NCBI GenBank assembly: GCA_013399015.1
Contig: VWZX01006814.1
Span: 3,074,699 to 3,138,698 of the forward strand
Direction: 5' to 3'
From: Galbula dea
Taxonomy: Eukaryota; Chordata; Aves; Piciformes; Galbulidae
DNA: 64,000 bases
Positions within the stretch are counted from its first letter, which is position 1; the number at the start of each line of letters is the position of its first letter. A program made the translations under genes and the position numbers. Below, piece after piece: positions 25,376 to 36,348 of the stretch. Below the pieces are notes generated by a model. It was not told the origin of the DNA and made no database searches. It worked only from the letters and a program-made list of their open reading frames with translations.

Positions 25376-27281
25376 CTGTATTTTCTCTGACATAAGAAAT
25401 CTGAGAGTGGTATTTGTGCTCAGACAGGATAAAATTCTTTATACTACAAGAAGCATCCCCAGAGATGCCCATCTGATTACATCTCATGTCCTGCTAGGGC
25501 TGCCTGCAGATAGGAATCATCATACTTACAGAATTACTTGATTCTCAGCAGAGTGAAAATACTGGTGTTGTGCAAATATAAAACAAAACAAAAACGTTTT
25601 TTGCACTTCTGTGATTGTATTTCTTTTACCTATAGGCAGGATGGAAAATGTAGTTCTATTCTGGCTGCCTACTTTTATGCAAGAACCTGAAAGGTAATCA
25701 CAATGTTCAGGTAAAAAATAAGTAAATAAATCTGTGTGTTTTACAATTAAAGAATGAAAAATATCTTTTATGACAAAATGAGAAACTAAATTTTCCTCCC
25801 ACTGTCTCTCTAATGTCTATGTCTCCTTGATAACATGCAAGTTTGTCTCCTCCAGATAAAACAGCAATAACATTTGCTGGTTTTTATGTTTATCTGTTCC
25901 TTTTGGAGCTGCAGAACTGGATCAACCCTTATTTTCAGGGCTTTCAGTACTATCTCAGAGACCAAAGGCATAGTTAGACTGAAAGCTGAACTCTGCATAT
26001 TGCACACTTTTGAGGCTGAAGGGAAGCATGCTCAGGTCAGTAAGACCTCCTAGAATGCTGGAGAGCTGGGAGCAATTGCTGATGTTGGGAATGTGTTCAT
26101 GCTTTCAAAAACCAGCAAGCCCTGCCATCTTGATGTGGAACTTAGCTTGAAAAAGTAATATCGGTGCTCATTTCATAATAAAATTGTTTATTTGTTTTAG
26201 AGGGGTAGCAGCTAAGGACCTGGTCAGAGATGGTAGGCAACACACACAAAAGACAGAATTGAGAATCAGGCTGCGGCAGCACACCAAACTGAGCTCACTT
26301 GCCAGGCTTTTTTGGCTTTGCCAGCTCATTTTTGAGTTTTTACAAATATTTCTTTCTCCCAGGTTGCTGCATGAAAGAGCTGCACAGAGCAGTGGGAGCT
26401 GCCTGCAGGGGCTTGCGGTGCGTGGCTGCGTGGATGTGCCAGGTCTCCTCTTTTGTACTCTACCTGTGTGCACATCCATGTTTTCAAACCTTCTGTTGGG
26501 TCATATCATCCTGGGTGCTACTTGTAGGAAGGAGCAATTAAAAAAAAAGAAATACAAAGTGAGATGGAAGTGGTGATATTTAGTTTGGCTCTGTGCTTTT
26601 GTAGCTGGACCGCTGGAGCTTCTGGGCTCATTTTCATGTGGAGACCAGGGAAAGCTGAGGTGCTCCTGGTGAAAGCAGTGGCTCAGGGCTTTGAAGAGTG
26701 GAACCTGGCTATTGCATGTGACTTTGCGTGCGGCTGTCCTCACAGTGCTGCTTAGAGATGTTTAATGCTTGCTATTTATCTGGTGCATTAGAGGAATTAT
26801 TCTTTGAGCTGTTTTGAGGTGTCCTGTTAAAATACATGCTTAGGGACTTTTAAAAAAAGTTGTGTTTTGACCCAACAAAGTATAATGAGACTTTTGGTTG
26901 TATTTATAGTGGCAAATGAGTATTCAGAGACTCTTAAACACGCCTACTATATAGCTACCATGAATGCATGCGAGAGCTCTGGGTATGTCTTGTAGAAACA
27001 GCATGGGGCACACCAAGAGGCACCTCTAGATATGTTTGCCACAGCTGGCAGGAGGGTATTGGAGCCATGCTGATGTGTTACAGACACATGATGGCCCAGC
27101 AATCTTCTCTATCACCATATAATTAGCACAGCCATGCAGCAGAACACACTGTGGGATGCCAACCCCAGCCCACAGTGCACCTCTGACTCCATCATTGGCT
27201 TGAGTCAAGCCCAAGGCTAAGTTTTCCAAGGGAGCTTGGTCCTTGCCACAAGAGGATCCTCATTGTCTCTCTGCCTTCCAG
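25376..27281. other. Stretch with no supported gene
   Basis: The 130-codon plus ORF at 26184-26576 and a 103-codon minus ORF overlap antisense to each other. Neither has domain-like content. No repeat was recognised. Confidence 0.35.
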
Positions 27282-27312
27282 GCCTGGCTTTGAACAAGTT
27301 GAAGGCTGAGAG
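27282..27312 (+). other. Candidate 31-bp micro-exon
   Basis: A strong acceptor (GTCTCTCTGCCTTCCAG) and a usable donor (GAGAG|GTATGTTAG) flank 31 bases. One frame is open (LALNKLKAE). Micro-exons are typical of neuronal genes, but a segment this short is open by chance too often for more than a weak call. Confidence 0.15.
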
Positions 27313-27540
27313 GTATGTTAGTCTGAAAGAGGTTTGCTTTGGTTTTTGTTTAGTTTTAATTTATGTTCAATTATTATTCATAGCAAAATCTTGGAAGCAA
27401 GCTCAAGAGCCATGCTTCTGCAGCAGCTCGACCTTTCTTTGCTGTCTTCTCTGGTTCTGCTCTACAGAGCAAACTGGAGGTTAAGGCAGGTCAAATACCA
27501 CATTAGACTGCACTAGTTTTTGTTTGTGGGGCTTTTGTCA

Positions 27541-27577
27541 TTGTTGTTGTTTTTTCTTTGTTTTGTTTTGTTTTTTG
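27541..27577. repeat. T/G-rich simple repeat
   Basis: TTGTT and TTTTG units in low-complexity DNA. Confidence 0.85.
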
Positions 27578-27599
27578 CTACTGTTTATTGGATCTGACC

Positions 27600-28620
27600 A
27601 AGTGCAGAAAATAATTGTAAAGCTAAAATGAAACAGGAATCATCCAGGAAGCAAAAACGGTTGCAAAAGCTGCTAAAACCAAATGAATCCCTCTCAAAGG
27701 AGTTGAAGGTATGCAAGATAATGCAGGAAACATTAACATAATATTATCTTAACCTTGTAGATAAGATTATCTGATGCGTGAAAATGGTCATCTTTTGTAT
27801 TGATTCCACTGTGCTATGCAGCAGTTCTTAGGAAAATGAATGGGTCATTAAATGTTCATTACTTGATAGGCTCTAAAGCAGAAAAGATGTATTAGCAAAT
27901 GAATTAACTGCTTTGTTACTGTTTGAATATATCATTAATGTGTATGTTTTTCCTATGCAAGAAGTGAATTGTATGCATGTGCAAGGCAACAGTGTCTGTA
28001 GACTGCTGGAGAGCAATATTTGCTTAACACTTGAGGAGCATTCACAATTCAGGTAATCACCAGTTATTTGTTTAGTAACTGGGAAGGGACAATTTAGTGA
28101 ATTATTAACCATTTATGAAAATTGTCATGGGAGAGTTATGCTTCCTTAGCCTGGCAGCTGTGCTGCCCCAGCCCTACCTGTGTCTGTGGGGAGAACGCTG
28201 CTCCCCAAAGATACCTGATGAGAACTGCAGGAGATACCCCTGCTAGCACAGAAGCAGCATCCAAGATACTTCACACTCCTTGGGCTGCTGGAGGGCTCAG
28301 CAGCACAGCAGTGACCGTCTCAGTGCTCCAAGGGGTCTGCTGCCCTCAGACACTCCCTGCTTTTTGCAGCCCACATCTGACCCTCATGAGAACCATAGGG
28401 CAGCAGAAGGAGCTGGAAACCCAGTATCACCTAAGCTTGCTCAGGGCTGCCCATCAGAGAAAATGATGGTTACACACTGTTTGAGACAATGACCTGGTGC
28501 CACGGTGAAAGTTCCAAAGACCCTTCTTGCCCCATCTCCAGGATCACTCCTGCCTGCACCAGCAAGAGAAGGGGGCTTTTTTTCCCTCTTTCTTTTAAAA
28601 GCCAATAAGGCTTATAATTG
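27600..28620. other. Stretch with no supported gene
   Basis: Two overlapping plus-strand frames (28122-28466 and 28280-28492) over a GC-richer patch have no recognisable domain or splice context. Nothing else was seen. Confidence 0.35.
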
Positions 28621-28624
28621 CATC

Positions 28625-28712
28625 TGAACCTGCTTTTCAAAGCCATTTGTGTCCACGCCCGCTACGACTTTAAGTGATATTATAAGCGTATTAACCAATT
28701 AAGTGACATATT
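28625..28712. promoter_or_regulatory. Candidate regulatory block with paired NKX2-like sites
   Basis: Two identical TTAAGTGA octamers (28670-28677 and 28699-28706) carry the AAGTG core bound by NKX2-class homeoproteins. They are 29 bp apart, about three helical turns. Between them lies a CCAAT-box core (ACCAATTAAG), and just upstream is a CCACGCCC GC-box/KLF-type site with CpGs that are rare in this region. There is no open frame. Regulatory function is inferred. Confidence 0.25.
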
Positions 28713-29191
28713 ACCCAGAGGGACCGTCAAGAACATGATTTCTGCTCACACAATTGTTAGAGAAACCCCAGGCTGCAAAGCTGGATAGTAAAACCATGCC
28801 AGGAAACCTCTGCCGACAGTTGTGAACACAGCACAGCTGCGAATGCAAGAGCAGCTCAAGCTGTAGCTTGGACAGGGCCTCAGAGACTAATAGCACTGTT
28901 TCAAGCCAGACATTGTGCAGTCAAAAGCTGAGCAAAACTCTGCTGTGTAGCTCACTCCTAACCTGCAACACCACCTGCTGTTCCAGTGCATGCTGTCTCC
29001 TCGGCAGCAGATTGCTGCAGTTATGCTCAGAGCAGCAAAGCCACTTTGTCCTCTAACCCTAGGCATTCAGAAGTAGGTCTTACTTGGGAAATGTGAACAA
29101 GGGTGTTAGCTGAAAAGTCAGCAGAGCTGAAAAACAAACATAGAAAAATAGATGTGAAATCTTTTCTCCATTCCCTTCTTCTCTTTCCCAG

Positions 29192-29281
29192 GTCAGATTT
29201 GTTAAGTGCTAAATCAAAACCGAAGGACTCCTGCTGGCTACATGCAGGGAGGCTTGAACCACATAATCCTTCATCTTTTGG
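29192..29281 (+). CDS. Candidate internal coding exon, gene unknown
   Basis: A good acceptor (CCCTTCTTCTCTTTCCCAG) and a strong donor (TTTTGG|GTAAGTTAAG) define exactly 90 bp, which would insert 30 residues without shifting frame. Only one frame is open: one leading base, 29 codons, two trailing bases. The peptide runs SDLLSAKSKPKDSCWLHAG and onward to EPHNPSSF. It is hydrophilic with one cysteine and no recognisable domain. The other frames stop within a few codons. I infer a cassette-type exon on the plus strand. It could equally be a lncRNA exon or chance. Confidence 0.33.
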
Positions 29282-31304
29282 GTAAGTTAAGGTGGCAGAT
29301 GTCCTTTTTAAACCCTTTTCCCATGGAAGTTCTTGTATCCTCCTAATCCATCCAGCTCCTGACTTTTCCCTTCCTCAGTTCCCACTGCTCCTTCAGTAGA
29401 TGTTGCACTGCTGCAAGCCCTCAACTTCTCTGGAGCAGATGGTTAGCGGAGGAACCTTCAGCTCCATCCCCTACTTTTCTTTGCAGCACACAGTTCAACA
29501 AAAAAGAGTGGGGGCAAACAGAGGTAGAATTTTCATCTTCTCTGCTCCAGCAGCCAGAGACTGTCTCTGTGGGACAGCAGAAAGTCAGTAGGGACTTCTA
29601 TCTCAGATGAGCATCCCTACAATGCCTTCACCATTCTGTTCCTGGGGTGATACCATTTATGGACTTTTCTCAGGACAAGGTCTAGCATCTCAGCCAAGTG
29701 CTAAATAAGTAACAGAAAGATGATTTCATTCCTCTGTTTAATTTAGGTTTCACAATCTGCAAGAGTATCACCCTGAGCCTTCTCCCCCAGCTTCCCAATC
29801 TGATTTTATTGCTCTCCCATCACTTTTTACTCTGTGAAGATGGGCTATGATCTTGCAGGAATAAAAGAGCTCTACACCCATACAAAGACCCTTTTATTGG
29901 CACTATCAGGAGCTAAGCTGTTTGTCCACATTTAGCGTTACATTTACATGGGACAAGAGGAGCTGTGTTCTACAAAACAATGTTTTCACCAGAAGTCTGA
30001 GGAGTTTCCAACTTTGGTCTTTATTTGTGTTTTAAATTTAACATTTGCAGATGTTTTATAGGCATCCAACTATTTCAAGAAAATGATCGCTTGACAATAT
30101 TATATTGCTGAGCCTTGAGCTCTGGCCAGATTGCTTTGTTTACATAAGACCACCTGCAGCCATGGTATATTTTGTGACCTTCTATGGAGAAACAAAATTG
30201 TGAGTAGGGGAGCGTTACTCAGGTCTTTTTAGGTTCATGAATGAAGCCCACTACAACGTGTACAGCGGGGTATGAGAAGGAGATGAATTAATCATGACGC
30301 ACTACAGAGAACAAAGTGCTTGCCATTCATCGAACTGCCAGTCAAGTATCTGAAAAACTATAGGCTCTTTTGTGGTACAGGAGCACACAACTCCATCCTG
30401 GTCCTGCCAGCAGTGACTCAGTGATGGGAGGTATAATGTCATGGGTTATTCCTGTTTATTTGACCTATTGCAAATTTCCACAAAATACCAATGGAGATGG
30501 GGGGAAACAAAAAAAAAGTCCACTCCTGAAATGAGCAACAGTGAGGTCTGTCATGGCAAATGTTACATGTAATGTCAATACATAAGTACATCTGCCCATT
30601 TCATGTTCCTTTATCTTTGTGCAGAGATTAAACACTGTCAAACGGGCAAGGCACTGCAGAATGAAAAGGGTAAGGCAGGAACATTTATTAGAGTTCTGAA
30701 GAAATCCTCTCCTTCTGCAAAGGTACCAACCAAACTACTTTGTAATATAAGTACGAGGTGAAAAGTTAAATATGGTGTTTCTTAGCCAACAATGTATGAC
30801 ATTTGTTCTGAGGAGCTAGACTAAGGGAAGATTTCAAAAGTCTATTTCTGAGAGATGATTGCACTCAGAGCCAGATCAAAATGTTAAAGCATGTAAAACT
30901 TGATGCTGTGTATTTTATTGCCATCTGGCCAGTGTAACCAGTTTACTTCTGTTAAACTTCGTGAAGAGCAAAGGTAGAAGCTCCTGGTTAGAGCTGGTTC
31001 CCAATGACAGTTTATTTAGCAGCTCCAGCTTTGTATTTTTATAGCTCATATAAAACAGATTATTACAATTCTAAATTATTCTCAAATTTTGTTTTGCCTA
31101 ACCAGTTCGTAATCACTGAGGAAAACTAAAACCCATCCTACTTAGGACACTTTTGTGTGAGGCAATGCTGAAACCATTTATCAGAATTTCCACTTGTCTT
31201 TAGATGCTTGGTAGGAGTGTAAATTCAAACCACAGCAGTTTGTTTATTTTTTGTGAAAACACAATATGTTATCTTTACTGCATGTCTGATGTTCACTGCA
31301 CAGT
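29282..31304. other. Stretch with one weak exon candidate
   Basis: A 45-bp segment at 30625-30669 is bounded by TTTATCTTTGTGCAG and AAAAGG|GTAAGG. Two frames are open across it, including one reading IKHCQTGKALQNEK that would be phase-compatible with the 584-678 exon. It is too short to assert. Otherwise nothing was recognised. Confidence 0.25.
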
Positions 31305-31308
31305 ATTG

Positions 31309-31378
31309 ACCCTGATCCTGCAACACATACCTATATGAATAACTAAACTAAAGGCATCTAAATCAGTGGGACTCACAG
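31309..31378. repeat. Ancient palindromic MITE-like repeat arm
   Basis: ACCCTGATCCTGCAACACAT, ATATGAATAACT and ATCAGTGGGACTCACAG follow the block order of an old sauropsid MITE (CCTGATCCTGCAAACACTTA / CATGAGTAACTTTAC / GTCAATGGGACTACTCAC). The right arm is mostly lost. Confidence 0.5.
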
Positions 31379-31379
31379 A

Positions 31380-32765
31380 ACTGCTCCCAAAGAGCTGTTT
31401 ACTGTGAAAAGTAGTGACAACAGCTCTTGCTCTTGCTTTTGCCTCTGCAGAGGACTTGCTGCACACAAAGGGCAACCACAAGGTTTGAATCCAGCTGGGA
31501 GAACAACGTTTCCCCTGGTGTTTCCTTCCAGTCATATAGACCCATGCAGTGGTCAGAATCCTGGAAGCCCTGTGCTCTTTCCTGCCCCATTTTGTGTGCC
31601 ACAGAGTTTAGATGAAGGCTTGGAAAGCATATTGGGAGCTGCAGTGTACATTCAGACCTTGAGGGTGTTTTAAACTCTGAATCTCGGCTGCAGGAATTCC
31701 TTGGGTACCACAGAGAGTCTGGACTGAGTTAATAGGGTGAGCCTATTTGAGAGACTGGACATCACTTGGCAGGCACAATGTGTGCCAGTGCCACCCTGTC
31801 TTTCTCAGGAAAATCATTGCCAGCCTCTTTCCCCTGGAATGATTGTTTCTTTGATTCATGATGTCAGTTTACTCTTTACTTGCTCCTTTTACAAATATCT
31901 TTCTTACGCCCCCGTCATTTCCTTTGCCATTTTAGCCTGGAAGTGAGCCCCGATTGTTTCAGCTCACACAATCTGAGCAGAGATGAGCTGCAGCCAAATC
32001 TCCTGTCTTGGGCTAATTAATGACACAGTAGCACAGTTTCCCTGAACAAAAGTGTGTCACATTCCCCTAGTTCACATGTTAGCCTTTGTATGATTTGAGA
32101 AGAGACAAAGCACTACCCCAAACCTGTCTCTCCATCGCTTGTATTTCCCATTTAATCTGTTTCTCCTTCCTCTCTAAACTCTTTTCTCTGTCTTTCAGCA
32201 AGTGTGAAACAATTTCCTCTTTTCACAGGGGCCTAGTGGCAAGCAGATTAATGAACCCTTAACACAACACAGAACGCTGCTGCCAAAAAATGTATGAAAT
32301 GCATTCAGCGGTCCCCACAGTGCACTGTGTGAGGGACAATTACAGAAAACAAAAGCTGCAGAGCAGTTCATTTAGGTTTCCAGCAGTATGAAGGGTTTGG
32401 ATCAGACCTAGGGAACTGCAAAAATGACCCTGACTTTTCTTTTAATTTTTATTGGTCAGCACTGGATATCTTTTATGGCTTTAAATGTAGTAGAAGTCAG
32501 GTCAACTGATAGGAACCTGCAGCCTCCTTCATTCCTAGTGTAACTGCTCTCCAGTGAATGATTTGACATCAGGGACAAATTTGACTTGCACTACCCCCTG
32601 ACATTAATGTGCTTCTGCTTGAGCTCTCTGTATTGTTCTGAACTGGAACTAAATGTTTTATATTTCAGAGGGGGTTTAGGGGGAAGATCCTTTGATTTCT
32701 CAGTGGCCTTTGCAGCTCCATGCTAACTCTGCCCAATGGCTTCATATGCAATATTTGGAAAAGAG
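31380..32765. other. Stretch with no supported gene
   Basis: A strong acceptor-like tract ends at 32201 (CTCTTTTCTCTGTCTTTCAG) and another follows 30 bp later (CCTCTTTTCACAG). The second is followed by an open frame GPSGKQINEPLTQHRTLL ending at a TGA near 32295. No donor is present, so this would have to be a terminal exon, and no poly(A) signal supports that. Confidence 0.25.
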
Positions 32766-32769
32766 TTTG

Positions 32770-32827
32770 TTTTCTCTCTTTCTTCTTTTTTCTCCCCCCT
32801 CTTTCTCTTCCCCCCCCCCTCTTCTTT
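32770..32827. repeat. Polypyrimidine (C/T) tract
   Basis: Nearly 60 bases of uninterrupted C and T, including a run of C. It lies about 85 bp upstream of the candidate initiator ATG at 32913. Confidence 0.9.
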
Positions 32828-32912
32828 AATGAGCCTTTGTTGGTCCAGCTTGCTCTCTCAGTCTCTTAACACACTTGTGTGTGGAACACTAACTCCTTGA
32901 AATGTGAAACAG

Positions 32913-32995
32913 ATGGATGAAGTGTGGGACTCGGAGATATTTGTTTTGGAACAGCGCTGCACATCAGTGTCTGTGGAAGAATTTCCAGCAGCTGG
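32913..32995 (+). CDS. Candidate first coding exon, gene unknown
   Basis: An ATG (context ACAGATGG) opens a frame of 27 codons plus two bases ending at a strong donor (GCTGG|GTAAGC). The peptide begins MDEVWDSEIFVLEQRC and ends VEEFPAA. It is acidic and of coding-like composition. An in-frame TGA lies four codons before the ATG, so the ATG would be the true start or the exon would be first-coding. A polypyrimidine tract upstream could be a promoter feature. The exon phase (two bases left over) is compatible with frames in the candidate exons at 36349 and 55158. I do not recognise the peptide. A chance ORF is possible. Confidence 0.28.
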
Positions 32996-33378
32996 GTAAG
33001 CCCGCTGAGAGTTTCCCAGTTTCAGTACAAAAGAGTCCCCCAAAGAACTTTTGGCGGTCCCTAGATCTTCCCCAGGGAGTTTTTGCAGCTCATGAAATGC
33101 AGACTTTGCACTCCCAGGTTGACATATGGTACTTCCAAGTTCAAGTGCTAAAGGGGAAGTTATTTTATTTTGGGGAGCTTCAGGCATTTCGTTTGCTTGT
33201 TTGCAAAATGCTCAAGAAGAAATGTGATTTAAAAAGCTGTATTAACAGCAGTTTTCAGCAGCAGCTTCCCCTCTAAAAAATAAAATTATGTTTCGTAACC
33301 ACTAATGACTACAGCTTCCCACAACTCCCGTGGAAAGAGCAGCCTGGTTAATCACATTTTGTAGGTGGGAACTCAGAA

Positions 33379-33450
33379 GGTGAAATCCAGGTCCCACATG
33401 AAGTCAAAGGGAAAATTCCCCTGATTTCAGTAGGGCCAGGATTCCACTGA
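33379..33450. repeat. Ancient palindromic MITE-like repeat
   Basis: GGTGAAATCCAGGTCCC on the left and TAGGGCCAGGATTCCAC on the right are imperfect inverted arms. Between them lie TGAAGTCA and TGATTTCAG facing each other. This is the recognisable layout of a widespread sauropsid palindromic repeat (GTGAAATCCTGGCCCCATTGAAGTCA). Length is about 70 bp. Confidence 0.65.
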
Positions 33451-33780
33451 CTGTGATTAGGAGGCTGAGTCTGCAAATCCTAACTCAGAGTCTGACTATT
33501 GCACAGACAAGCAGTTCATTGTAGCTGTGCGCTCACATAAACAAGACTTAGTGGGAATAGGTTTCCAGACCTACGGTTTTGTTTTCAAAAGTGGTCACTG
33601 AATTGGGATGCCTGGCTTGAAACACCTGAAAAGGCTTTTTCACTGTCAGAGAATGTTTGCGCCTGAAATCCATCAGACCTGGTCCTAAGGCAACACCTCC
33701 AAGAAGTCAATCTCAGTTTAGCAATCACTCTTATAAAAATTTGGCTTTTTTATGTTACTGTGAAAAGCCAAGAACAGCAG

Positions 33781-33900
33781 ACTTAGGATTTGAGATTCCT
33801 TGTTCTTAAGGCTGTATCTAAATGATTTACGTTTATCAAGACTTAGGATTTGGGATTCCTTGTCCTTTAGGCTGTACCTAAATTATTTACATTTATCATA
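33781..33900. repeat. 60-bp tandem duplication
   Basis: Two abutting 60-bp units (33781-33840 and 33841-33900) both begin ACTTAGGATTTG. They differ at eight positions, six of them internal and two at the last bases, giving about 87% identity. There is no indel and no sign of a third copy. Confidence 0.95.
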
Positions 33901-35310
33901 CAATTTGAGGATATTGGGAGCATGTCTCAAGATGGTTGGAGTTGGAGTGTTCCGCCACCAAGGCTCATAGCTCTATCCTTAAGATGGAATATACTCTCAG
34001 AAACAAGTCACAAAGAGGTGACTTGAGGTTTCTTAACTCTGCAATTAAAAATGTTCCATGCAGCAACAATCCTTGGCACTGCTGTTCCCAGAGGGACAAT
34101 GGGAGCTGTTAACAGGAAACTGAGTGAACAGATCTGGGCTGAGGTGGGGACTGTGGGAGCACATGGGTAGGGAAAGGGCCTTTAAAGGTTCATAGCACTG
34201 CAGAGGGAGCAGGAAGGTGGCTGTGAGACAGATTTACTTTCTTTCTACATCAGAGCCCCTCTCCTGACATCTCTTCACTACACTGCATCTGACCTCAGCC
34301 TGACCTTATGGTTTCATCCCACAATAAAGTCTGCTTTGTGATGGCCAGCGTTCTGCATGGAAGACTCAATGCCTGGCCTTTGCAGTACAGAGAAAATACT
34401 CCAAAAGCTGCAGAAACACCTGGTGCCCCAAGCACAGAGCTCAGGAGCACAGCTTCACAGAATGGGCAGACACATGGACCTTGGTCTGGGTTAATCCCTG
34501 GCAAGAAGTGCATACAGCACTGTTTCACCTTTGGGGCTTGTGCTGGTGAGCCACTTGACAAGGGAGAGAGGCTCTGTGGTACACTAAATTTGTCTGGACA
34601 CTGCAGAAAACACACATTGAACATGGCCCCAGATTTGGCTGTTCAAAGCTTTGCTACGTTGCAGAAGTTTGCTGTCAAGACCCTGCAGAACAAAAGGTGC
34701 AAGCAGTGCTTTATATTCTGGGAAGCCCAGAGTCAGTCTTGCTGCCCTCATCTTCTGCATGCCCAGCATATAGCATATTTCTGTAGCAAGTTGTGATATG
34801 TGGTGCAAAATTACAGCTCATCAACTAGTGTGTGTTGTAAGGTAATTTGTGCCTGTGCTTGGCCCCATAAGGTAGCTGTGGTAAGCCCTTACATTTAATG
34901 TGAAGTAGCTTCACTGTCAAAGAATGAAGGCTGGACTGCTCACACCCATTGTGGCTTGCAAGTTCATACAGTTATTGCAGAACAGCTCATGCACTGCAAA
35001 TTTGCACCTTAGCATTTTTTGTGGTGAGCTGCTAGATCCCTGGAGAAAGTACGTCAGCTAAAGTTGTGCTATTGAATTTCAGCAGAGTAGCAGCTCACTC
35101 ACATACACATGAAGATGTAGGGTTTCCTTCTGTGGATTCCTGCTTTCCAGGAGATTAAGTTCAGCTGAACAAAAGCTGGCAGTGAAACTCTGACAAAACT
35201 GGTAAATTTTACCTGCTTTTGGGTTGAACACAGGAAAAAGTCACTTATTGGTTCTATTTTCTGGATCTCCATGAATAACTTAACTTGTTTCCCTAGCACC
35301 TTTGCTGTGT
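33901..35310. other. Stretch with the longest ORF, not a supported gene
   Basis: A 162-codon plus frame (34308-34796) is the longest in the window, and a 109-codon minus frame overlaps it. The region is GC-richer than average, which lowers stop-codon frequency. The predicted protein has scattered cysteines but no domain, signal peptide or splice context that I recognise. I treat it as chance. Confidence 0.3.
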
Positions 35311-35324
35311 AGATATCAGAGGGC

Positions 35325-35520
35325 CTCACAAAGTCTTATAAGGACATTTTAAGTGTGAATGCAGCAAATTTAACACCCTTGCCTTTGACTCAGACCCCAG
35401 TCTGGTCTAGCATTGTTGTAATTTTCTTAAGGCCACACAGAGAGTGAGAACTGATGCTAGGAGGAGATCTTGGGTCTCCTAACCCCACTTTGTGCTGTCC
35501 CAGCACTCTCCACTGTCTCC
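35325..35520 (+). repeat. MIR-like SINE remnant
   Basis: The right half is the clear part: TTAAGGCCACACAGAGAGTG, then GAGATCTTGGGTCTCCTAAC, then CCCAGCACTCTCCACTG. It follows the MIR/CORE-SINE tail (CCAAGGTCACACAGCAAGTCAGTGG / AACCCAGGTCTCCTGACTCCCA / GTGCTCTATCCACTA). The left boundary is vague. Confidence 0.55.
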
Positions 35521-36348
35521 AACCTGGAGTTGAACCTGGTTGAAGTTTAAAGTCTGTTTTGCCTGGTCTGACTTTGATATAAAGTATTGCAGAGGCTGTG
35601 AGGCTGGATTGATATGGGCCATTGATAGTGAACTGGGTAGAGACTGATTAGAATATATGAATGGCAAAGGAATGAACAAGGAGTTGATTCAAACAGCATG
35701 TTGACAAGCAGCGACAGTAATGAACATAGTGGGGAAGGAATCCTCCATACCAAGGTGCTTAAACTAATCTCTCCCCAGGCAGTGTTTATTTTACATTGGA
35801 GTCTGTTTGAAAAACAAGGATCCTGAAAACAGAGGTCTCTGAATGGGACACGGGTATTTCCCTGTCTACTTCCCGACTTCATCACCCTTTCATTTCTCCA
35901 ACAAAGGCTCATGGGGACTTGACCCATCATCTGCTGCACTGGGCTCACCCCTGGGGCACATGATCTGCACTGCAGCTCCTTGGATGGGTCTAATTAGGCC
36001 GCTACCATCATGCCAAAGTTGGGCAGAAGGTCTGCTAGCCTTTAAATTAAAAACAAGAAGGTAAGCCCAGTAGATCTCCTCTTAGATAGTGGGTGCTCCA
36101 AACCCTGAGAGACTGTAAAGGTTCTCGAGTTTGTGGGGGGGCATGGTCTGGGCTAAACTGTAGATGTTTCACTGCCTCTGTCACACTGCCATGAGGTTTC
36201 CACTTCCCTGGGGTGGGGAAATGTAAAAAGGGACTGTTTTTATGATTGCGTTGGCATCCTTTTGCCATCCTTATGGGGAGACAGAGCTCTGAAGGAAGCT
36301 GTGATGAATCATCCAGCTAGACACTTCTCTTTTTTTTTGACATTTCAG

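Noticed and set aside
26564..26755. 63-codon ORF with a signal-peptide-like start
   Set aside because: The hydrophobic start is followed by nothing family-like. Such frames are expected by chance in this much sequence.
30625..30669. 45-bp segment between an acceptor and a GTAAGG donor
   Set aside because: Two frames are open in such a short stretch, so openness carries no information. The splice signals alone are moderate.
32202..32297. Terminal-exon-like frame after a strong acceptor
   Set aside because: No downstream poly(A) signal in reach and no recognisable peptide.
34308..34796. Longest ORF in the window (162 codons, plus strand)
   Set aside because: No recognisable domain, no splice or promoter context, an overlapping antisense ORF and locally raised GC all point to a chance frame.
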